A stretch of DNA of 64,000 nucleotides from Microbacterium rhizomatis (GTDB lineage: Bacteria; Actinomycetota; Actinomycetes; Actinomycetales; Microbacteriaceae), in NCBI RefSeq assembly GCF_008710745.1, contig NZ_VYSA01000001.1, positions 310,001 to 374,000 on the forward strand. Direction: 5' to 3'. The notes beneath the pieces were generated by a model, which did not search any database, was not told the DNA's origin, and saw nothing but the letters and a program-made list of their open reading frames with translations. This document shows, piece after piece, positions 58,648-64,000 of this stretch. The translations under genes were made by a program, and so were the position numbers. Every line of letters begins with the position of its first letter. Position 1 is the first letter of the stretch.

Positions 58648-61049
58648 GGTCGGCGAACCCCACCTCGACGGCACGATGGTGGCGAACGCTCCGCCTGCTG
58701 CCCGTTGCCGCCCTGGCCTGGATCGTGGCGGGGGTCATCACGGTGATTCCGGAAGCGGCGCAGGTCACCGCACTCTGCGGGTGGATCGCTGCCTTTGCCA
58801 TCCTGGGCGCGCTCGTGCTGCGGACTCGGTCTCGAGACGGCACCAGGGGGGACGGAGCGATGCGTGCGCTCGTCGTCGCGATCGTCAGCGTCGCGGCCGG
58901 CGCGGCAGTCGCTTCGCATGTCGCCCTCGCACAACCCGACCGCGATGCCGCCCTGGCCCGCGGACTCGGCGGGGGGCGGGCGATCGCGGTCCACGCGCGA
59001 GTGGTCGGCAAGGTCGAGAACCGTGCCGGGGAGCTCGCATTCGATGCCGTGGCCTTCCAGATCGACGCAGGGAGCACCTCCCATCCTCTCGATGTCCCTG
59101 TCGCGATCCGCGTCGCCCCCGCGCTCGTCGATCGTCCCGATGCATTGGATGTCGGGTCTGCGGTGACGGCACGCGGCACCGCGTGGGCGACCAGGCCGGG
59201 GCAGCGCGAGGTGCTGGGAGTCTCTGCGGGCCGTGGGGTGGAGGTGGATGAGCCGCCGGACGGCGTGCTGGCCGCGGCATCCGATCTTCGTCGCGGGCTC
59301 CTCTCCGCGGTTCGTGGGCTGCCCGAGCCGGGCGCGGGCCTGGTACCAGGGCTCGCCGTCGGTGACACGTCGGCGGTCGACCCGGCGCTGGACGCCGAGA
59401 TGAAGGCGTCGAGTCTGTCTCACCTGACTGCGGTCTCAGGGGCGAACTGTGCGATCGTCGTCGGTCTCGCCTTCGCCGCTGCGGCTCTGGCCGGGCTGCG
59501 TCGGAGCCTCCGGGTGGTCGCGGGACTCACTGCCCTGACCGGATTCGTGGTGCTCGTGACTCCCGAGCCGAGCGTCGTACGAGCGGCGGCGATGGCCGCG
59601 ATCGCGATGCTGAGCGTGCAGTTGGGCAGGCCGGCGGCAGGAATGTCGATCCTCACGCTCGCTGTGACGGTGCTGCTGGTCGGCGACCCATGGCTGGCGG
59701 GATCGCTCGGGTTCGCACTGTCGACGGCGGCCACCGCGTCGCTCCTGCTGTTCGCGCGTCCGTTGGCGGTGGGGTTGTCGCGCCACCTGCCCCGGGGCCT
59801 CGCGCTCGCCCTGTCCGTACCGCTCGCCGCCCAGCTCGCGTGTGGTCCGCTCCTGGTCCTGATCACGCCCACTGTGCCCCTTTACGGGGTGGTCGCGAAC
59901 CTTCTGGCGGCCCCTGCCGCGCCCGTCGCCACCATCGTGGGGCTTGCCGCGTGCCTCACGGTCGGTGTGCCGCTCTTGCAGTCGGGTCTGGCCGCGATCG
60001 CGTGGCTCCCCGCATCCTGGATCGCGGCCACCGCATCGACCACGACGGCGCTCCCCGGTGGGCAGGTTCCGTGGCTGGAGGGGTGGGCCGGGGTCGCCGT
60101 CCTCGCGACAGTGGGGATCGCCATCGGCGTGATCGTGATCGGGCGAGGTGCTCTCCGGAGTCGTGCCCGTCCCCTTCATGCGATCTCGATCGCCCTGCTG
60201 TCCGCGGTGATCGGGGTGACTGCGGGCACGGCCGCTCTGACATCGGTGGCGGGGCGCTGGACGCTTCCCCAGGACTGGTCGATCCTCGCGTGCGACGTCG
60301 GTCAGGGGGATGCCGTCCTCATCCGCTCCGGTACGAGCTATGCACTGATCGATACCGGGCCTGCCCCTGAGCCGCTCGCCCGCTGTCTCTCGCGCCTCGG
60401 CATCGGTCATCTCGACCTCCTCGTTCTCACGCACTATGACAAGGATCACGCGGGCGGCGTCGCGGCCGTGCGAGGTATGGTCGGTGCCGTCATCTACGGA
60501 CCGCCCGCCTCGCAGGCGAATCAGGCGGTCGTCGACGGGCTCAGAGCCGGAGGCGCCGAAACGACGGCCGGTGCCCTAGGCATGCACGGCACGCTGGGCG
60601 CCGCGGAGTGGAGGGTGTTGTGGCCGCGGCCCCCGGCGCTGAGCCGGGCATTTCCCGCGGGCAACGACGCGTGCGTCGTGCTCGAAGTGCGGGGAAGCGG
60701 CATGCCCACGGCGATCTTCCTCGGCGACATGTCCGAATCGTCTCAGGCGGCACTGGCGGCGTCCGGGGTGCTTCTCCCCGCGTATGACGTCGTGAAGGTC
60801 GCCCACCACGGGAGTGCGGATCAGGACCCTCGGCTCTACGCCGCGATCCACGCCGCAGTCGCGGTGATATCCGTCGGCGCCGGAAACGACTACGGCCACC
60901 CGCGGAGCGTGACGCTCGCGTTTCTACAAGAGCTGGGGTGTGTGATCGCGCGAACCGATCAGAGCGGCATCGTCGCTGTCTCGCGTACCGACGCGGGCGT
61001 GGGAGTGTGGCGCGAGCGGGCGCCGCCGCCTGTCGGTACCGCTCAGTAG
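58644..61049 (+). CDS. comEC: ComEC/Rec2 DNA-uptake channel protein
   Basis: An 801-residue polytopic membrane protein that carries single-stranded DNA into the cell. The Competence domain includes SLSHLTAVSGANCAIVVGLA and multiple spans; an N-terminal DUF4131-like region precedes it. A C-terminal metallo-beta-lactamase domain starts at CDVGQGDAVLIRSG, with LTHYDKDHAGG as the metal motif, a variant of HxHxDH as is usual in ComEC. The full set shows an intact gene. Coupled to comEA; holA follows nine bases later with its own promoter. Confidence 0.95.
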   Translation: MRSANPTSTARWWRTLRLLPVAALAWIVAGVITVIPEAAQVTALCGWIAAFAILGALVLRTRSRDGTRGDGAMRALVVAIVSVAAGAAVASHVALAQPDRDAALARGLGGGRAIAVHARVVGKVENRAGELAFDAVAFQIDAGSTSHPLDVPVAIRVAPALVDRPDALDVGSAVTARGTAWATRPGQREVLGVSAGRGVEVDEPPDGVLAAASDLRRGLLSAVRGLPEPGAGLVPGLAVGDTSAVDPALDAEMKASSLSHLTAVSGANCAIVVGLAFAAAALAGLRRSLRVVAGLTALTGFVVLVTPEPSVVRAAAMAAIAMLSVQLGRPAAGMSILTLAVTVLLVGDPWLAGSLGFALSTAATASLLLFARPLAVGLSRHLPRGLALALSVPLAAQLACGPLLVLITPTVPLYGVVANLLAAPAAPVATIVGLAACLTVGVPLLQSGLAAIAWLPASWIAATASTTTALPGGQVPWLEGWAGVAVLATVGIAIGVIVIGRGALRSRARPLHAISIALLSAVIGVTAGTAALTSVAGRWTLPQDWSILACDVGQGDAVLIRSGTSYALIDTGPAPEPLARCLSRLGIGHLDLLVLTHYDKDHAGGVAAVRGMVGAVIYGPPASQANQAVVDGLRAGGAETTAGALGMHGTLGAAEWRVLWPRPPALSRAFPAGNDACVVLEVRGSGMPTAIFLGDMSESSQAALAASGVLLPAYDVVKVAHHGSADQDPRLYAAIHAAVAVISVGAGNDYGHPRSVTLAFLQELGCVIARTDQSGIVAVSRTDAGVGVWRERAPPPVGTAQ

Positions 61050-61052
61050 GCT
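61047..61052 (+). promoter_or_regulatory. -10 element of holA (leaderless)
   Basis: TAGGCT, six bases, then ATG 61059; it overlaps the comEC stop codon. Confidence 0.55.
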
Positions 61053-61058
61053 GGGGGA

Positions 61059-62096
61059 ATGGCGACGACCGCGCGAAGAGCTCCTGCGAGCAAGGCGCGT
61101 ACGGCGATTCCGCAGGTGTCGTGGCGAGACCCCCAGCCCGCCCCGGTCGTGCTGGTCTCCGGTCCGGAAGAGGTATGCGCCGAACGTGCGACCGCTGCCC
61201 TCCGCGACTATCTGCGGGCCGAAGACGAGAGCCTCGAGGTCTCCGACCTGCGCGCCGACGACTACAGCCCCGGCGCCCTGCTCTCCGTCACCTCGCCCTC
61301 GCTCTTCGGCGAGCCGCGCCTGGTGCGCATCACGGGCGTCGAGAAGTGCTCGGACGCGTTCCTCGCCGAGGCTGTCTCCTATCTCGCCCATCCGCAGGAC
61401 GGCGCGACGGTGGTCTTCCGGCACAGCGGGGCCACGGTACGGGGCAAGAAGCTGCTCGATGCAATCAGAGCGGGCGAGGGGGGTGGCATCGAGATTCCAT
61501 GCGCTGCGGTCAAGCGCGACTCCGACAGGTTCGACTTCGCGGCGGGCGAGTTCACCGCGGCTCGTCGACGGATCGCCCCGATCGCGCTGCGTACGCTTGT
61601 CTCGGCGTTCTCTGATGACCTCACCGAGCTCGCCGCAGCGTGTCAGCAGCTGATCGCCGACGTCCCAGGCGACATCACCGAGCAGGTCGTCGAACGCTAC
61701 TACGGGGGGCGGGTCGAGACATCCGCGTTCACGGTCGCCGACACCGCGATCGCCGGGCGTTACGGCGAAGCGCTCATTGCGCTGCGTCAGGCCCTCGCGT
61801 CGGGTTCTGATCCCGTCCCGCTCGTCGCCGCGATCGCGATGAAGCTGCGGACGATGGCACGGGTCGCCGGCATCCGCGAGTCGTCTCAGTCGCTGGCAGC
61901 GCGCCTCGGCATGAAGGACTGGCAGGTCGACCGTGCCCGCCGCGATCTCTCGGGCTGGACCGACGCGACGCTGGGAATGGCCATCCAGGCGGCTGCACGA
62001 GCAGACGCCGAGGTCAAAGGCGCCTCACGTGACCCGGTGTTCGCACTCGAGCGCCTTGTCACGGTGATCGCGACGCGCGCACCCTACGGACAATGA
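61059..62096 (+). CDS. holA: DNA polymerase III subunit delta
   Basis: A 345-residue clamp-loader subunit that opens the sliding clamp. The N-terminal about 20 residues are basic; VVLVSGPEEVCAERATAAL opens the degenerate AAA+ fold, domain II includes VVFRHSGATVRGKKLLDAI, and the C-terminal domain has ALIALRQALASGSDPVPLVA and RLGMKDWQVDRAR. The order comEC-holA-rpsT is conserved in actinobacteria. A hairpin terminator shared with rpsT follows. Confidence 0.94.
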   Translation: MATTARRAPASKARTAIPQVSWRDPQPAPVVLVSGPEEVCAERATAALRDYLRAEDESLEVSDLRADDYSPGALLSVTSPSLFGEPRLVRITGVEKCSDAFLAEAVSYLAHPQDGATVVFRHSGATVRGKKLLDAIRAGEGGGIEIPCAAVKRDSDRFDFAAGEFTAARRRIAPIALRTLVSAFSDDLTELAAACQQLIADVPGDITEQVVERYYGGRVETSAFTVADTAIAGRYGEALIALRQALASGSDPVPLVAAIAMKLRTMARVAGIRESSQSLAARLGMKDWQVDRARRDLSGWTDATLGMAIQAAARADAEVKGASRDPVFALERLVTVIATRAPYGQ

Positions 62097-62128
62097 CGAA
62101 TGCCCGCCCCCTCAGGGACGGGCATTCG
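62097..62128. terminator. Hairpin terminator between holA and rpsT
   Basis: A 14-bp stem with a CTCA loop; the single C-A mismatch on the plus strand is a G-U pair on the minus strand, so it should work best for rpsT. It lies directly after the holA stop. Confidence 0.75.
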
Positions 62129-62140
62129 ACAGGAAGTAAG

Positions 62141-62200
62141 TCAGAGTGCAGCAACCTGCTTCAGAGTGCAGCAACCTGCTTCAGAGTGCAGCAACCTGCT
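62141..62200. repeat. Three perfect tandem copies of a 20-bp unit at the rpsT 3' end
   Basis: TCAGAGTGCAGCAACCTGCT is repeated at 62141-62160, 62161-62180 and 62181-62200. On the minus strand the last copy encodes the final residues of S20 and its TGA stop, and two more copies follow in the 3' untranslated region before the terminator. Confidence 0.98.
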
Positions 62201-62441
62201 TCGCAATGGCCGACTTGCGGTTCGCGGCCTGGTTGGCGTGGATGACACCCTTGCTCGCAGCCTTGTCGAGCTTCTTGGTGGCCTTCGCGAGAGCCTTCTC
62301 GGCGGCAGCCTTGTCGCCGGCGGCGACCGCCTCGCGCGTGCGACGCACCTCGGTGCGAAGTTCGCTCTTCACGGCCTTGTTACGCTCGGTCGCCTTGATG
62401 TTGGTCTTGTTGCGCTTGATCTGCGACTTGATGTTCGCCAC
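62181..62441 (-). CDS. rpsT: 30S ribosomal protein S20 (bS20)
   Basis: An 86-residue basic protein beginning [20 protein letters not shown], of normal length, binding 16S rRNA. GTG 62441 is chosen by homology; the ribosome-binding site is weak (GAAAG). TAGACT at 62547-62552 on the minus strand is a candidate -10, giving a leader of about 100 bases. The C-terminus (KQVAAL) and stop come from one copy of a 20-bp tandem repeat whose further copies lie in the 3' region. Confidence 0.96.
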   Translation of the reverse strand: MANIKSQIKRNKTNIKATERNKAVKSELRTEVRRTREAVAAGDKAAAEKALAKATKKLDKAASKGVIHANQAANRKSAIAKQVAAL

Positions 62442-62546
62442 GTGTCGACGTCTTTCGTTTGGGAGTGATCGATGGGATGCCGGCGGCAGAAGAGGGCTGT
62501 CGCTCAGCGGTCGTGAGGGGGCAACCCACACGCAAGCCAATCACCG

Positions 62547-62552
62547 AGTCTA
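62547..62552 (-). promoter_or_regulatory. Candidate -10 element of rpsT
   Basis: TAGACT on the minus strand, just before the 3' end of the neighbouring hydrolase gene, about 100 bases upstream of the rpsT start. Confidence 0.45.
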
Positions 62553-62556
62553 CCAG

Positions 62557-63294
62557 CTATCCGTCGGCCCCCGAGACTCGGGCATTCAATGTCGCGATCG
62601 CCAGGTCGAGGAGTGCGTTGAAGACTCGTGGACGCATGGCGGTCACGAGATGCGTCGTACGCGGCACGACGATGAGTTCGGCATCCGGAGCCAGTCGAGC
62701 GAAAAGGCGTTCGTTCACCCGGAGCTGGTCGTACTGACCGTTGATGAACCACAGCGGCACCTCGATGCGCTGCAGGGCGGCCAGAAGGTCGAGCACCGAG
62801 AGACTGCGCAGCGCGACATCCTGTGTGTCGAACGCATAACCGCCCGCGCCGAAGTCATCTCGGGTCTCGGGCGGCAGCGTGCGGTCGAGCACCCTGTCGG
62901 CGAGCCACATTCCCCGCCCCGGCAGGGCGTCGACGCTCCGGGCGAGCAGCCGGTATGTCGCCAGCCCGGCACCTCGCGGGATCGCCGTGCACGAGGCGGC
63001 GATGAAGCCGGAGACCGGCGGACGCTCTTCCCGCCCGGTGTAGGCGATCGAGAGCAGCCCGCCCATCGAATGCCCGACAAGCAGGACCGGACCGCGCGCG
63101 GCCGCGGACCGGACTGCTTCGTCGATCGTCGCGAAGGCCCCGTCGAGCGTGAACTCCTCGGTCATACGCGTGCCGTGGCCAGGGAGGTCGAGAGCGTTCG
63201 CCGGAATGCCGCGATCGGACAGGTGCTGCACCTGCGCGCGCCACATCGTGGCGGACGTGCGGATGCCGTGAACGAGCACGACCTGGACGACCAC
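62557..63294 (-). CDS. Alpha/beta hydrolase
   Basis: A 245-residue alpha/beta hydrolase. VVLVHGIRTSATMW opens the fold with the HG oxyanion site; LVGHSMGGLLS is the nucleophile elbow with Ser; FINGQYDQLR holds the acid and RTTHLV the His. Small lipase/esterase or thioesterase activity is plausible; substrate unknown. GTG 63294 follows TAGGCT by six bases. It is followed by rpsT on the same strand. Confidence 0.9.
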   Translation of the reverse strand: MVVQVVLVHGIRTSATMWRAQVQHLSDRGIPANALDLPGHGTRMTEEFTLDGAFATIDEAVRSAAARGPVLLVGHSMGGLLSIAYTGREERPPVSGFIAASCTAIPRGAGLATYRLLARSVDALPGRGMWLADRVLDRTLPPETRDDFGAGGYAFDTQDVALRSLSVLDLLAALQRIEVPLWFINGQYDQLRVNERLFARLAPDAELIVVPRTTHLVTAMRPRVFNALLDLAIATLNARVSGADG

Positions 63295-63300
63295 GACCCG

Positions 63301-63306
63301 AGCCTA
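63301..63306 (-). promoter_or_regulatory. -10 element of the hydrolase gene (leaderless)
   Basis: TAGGCT on the minus strand, six bases, then GTG 63294. Confidence 0.55.
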
Positions 63307-63333
63307 AGCGAGTGCGCCCGGCGGAAGGGTCAT

Positions 63334-63367
63334 CGGTACCGGCCGGTCACGTGACCGGCCGGTACCG
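63334..63367 (-). terminator. 34-bp perfect palindrome after the Ig-repeat gene
   Basis: Arms CGGTACCGGCCGGTCAC (63334-63350) and its exact complement (63351-63367) abut with no spacer. It lies 33 bases after the stop of the Ig-repeat gene and before the hydrolase promoter, so a terminator (15-bp stem, ACGT-type loop) is the most likely role. A protein-binding site is the alternative. Confidence 0.6.
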
Positions 63368-63399
63368 AACGGATCCTCAACCTCACACGGCCCCGTGCC

Positions 63400-64000
63400 T
63401 CACCACAGCACGATCACGGGTGCCGTCGCACTCGTCGAACCGGCGATGCTCACCGCGTCGGCCGGGACGAACACGGCGGTATAGCCGTGGATGCCACGGC
63501 CGAGCGTGTTCGGAAGACGGAACGTCGCCCGTCCGTTGACGAGCGCGGATGTGCCGATCACGGTCGAGCCCTCGCGGAACTCGACAGTGCCCGGCGCCCC
63601 GATCCCGGAGCCGAGCGTCACGCGCGCGACGAGCGTCGCGGGCAGAAGCCGGTTCAGGTGGAGCGGGGGGAGCGCGAGCAGCGAAGTGGTCGAATGCGCC
63701 GGCGCGACGGTGATCGTCACCGGGGCCGACGTCGACGGGGCGACGCCGGCCGACCCGGTGAATCGCGCCTCGATCGTGTGAGCACCGGCCGGAAGCGAGC
63801 CGGGCAGGCCGAGTGCGATCGTCGCCGACCCGGCGGCCAGGGCCGCCGTGCCGACCACGGTTCCGTCGACCGCGAACTCCACAGAGCCCTCAGCCGCGAT
63901 GCCTCCGTCCGCAGCCACGGTGGCCATGGCGCGCACCGTGCCGGCCGCACCGTACTCGAACGTCGTGCGATCGAGGGCGAGTGTCGTGGTCGAGGCGACC
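63400..64000 (-). CDS. Ig-like repeat protein, C-terminal part (cut by window edge)
   Basis: The frame is open to the right edge, so the start and much of the protein are missing; 199 residues plus stop are visible. Two Ig-like domains of about 90 residues are seen, each with the pattern GTVEF...G..VIGT.AL..G.A (for example GSVEFAVDGTVVGTAAL and GTVEFREGSTVIGTSAL), as in bacterial Ig-like domain 3/5 proteins. It ends TAPVIVLW without a sorting signal or membrane anchor in view. Such repeats are found in secreted or surface proteins; the N-terminal part is needed to say more. Confidence 0.8.
   Translation of the reverse strand, partial: VASTTTLALDRTTFEYGAAGTVRAMATVAADGGIAAEGSVEFAVDGTVVGTAALAAGSATIALGLPGSLPAGAHTIEARFTGSAGVAPSTSAPVTITVAPAHSTTSLLALPPLHLNRLLPATLVARVTLGSGIGAPGTVEFREGSTVIGTSALVNGRATFRLPNTLGRGIHGYTAVFVPADAVSIAGSTSATAPVIVLW

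Noticed and set aside
62141..62200. CRISPR array
   Set aside because: The repeat units are contiguous with no spacers and only three copies; there are no cas genes. It is a tandem duplication.

Overview
The window is a high-GC chromosomal segment of an actinobacterium, most likely the family Microbacteriaceae (Microbacterium-like). This rests on gene content and order: tig-clpP1-clpP2-clpX, ileS with an ultrashort T-box followed by folC-DUF4233-ndk, rne-rplU-rpmA-obgE-proB-proA-nadD-rsfS, and leuS-comEA-comEC-holA-rpsT. Other support comes from a ferrochelatase with the Cys pattern of actinobacterial [2Fe-2S] enzymes, abundant GTG starts, genes joined by 4-base ATGA/GTGA overlaps, and many leaderless promoters (TANNNT, then 6-7 bases, then the start codon). 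I see no insertion sequence, prophage, integrase, CRISPR array or rRNA operon. Composition looks even, except for a short AT-rich regulatory patch near 26270-26335.

Layout. 1-5.4 kb: MarR regulator (cut by the edge), a small Gly-rich protein with a CPBP membrane protease, a TIGR01777 epimerase-TetR pair under a large palindromic operator, and an ABC-2 exporter. 5.4-13.8 kb: aminopeptidase N, ferrochelatase, RpiB, a Nei-type glycosylase, a PaiB-like protein, a YtcJ-like amidohydrolase and Dps. 13.8-19.4 kb: an O-acyltransferase with SGNH domain, gamma-carbonic-anhydrase-like protein, alpha/beta hydrolase, and a YhgE-like membrane protein opposite its likely TetR regulator. 19.4-24 kb: tRNA-Gly and tRNA-Pro, then trigger factor and the ClpP1P2X protease. 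24-28.7 kb: an M3 oligopeptidase and an ArsR-small ORF-MFS operon.

28.7-38.6 kb: valS, a pentapeptide-repeat protein, the T-box and ileS, folC, DUF4233, ndk and a VKOR-like protein. 38.7-48.4 kb: RNase E/G, DUF4031, L21, L27, Obg, proline synthesis (proB, proA), nadD, a single-pass membrane protein, rsfS and tRNA-Ala. 48.6-55.3 kb: a zinc metallopeptidase coupled to an AidB-like acyl-CoA dehydrogenase, a YedK/HMCES DNA-crosslink protein, an App1-like phosphatase, DedA and PabB. 55.3-64 kb: leuS, the comEA-comEC DNA-uptake genes, holA, rpsT, an alpha/beta hydrolase and the C-terminal end of an Ig-repeat surface protein.

Most of the window is core housekeeping: translation, protein quality control, DNA repair and uptake, cofactors. 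I found no convincing complete new defence or biosynthetic system. The best leads are regulatory or structural: a 44-bp near-perfect palindrome over a leaderless promoter, a 20-bp tandem triplication at the rpsT stop codon, a regulator gene whose end is antisense to a tRNA acceptor stem, a possible upstream ORF in the rne leader, and strong over-representation of the hexamer GGATGC/GCATCC.
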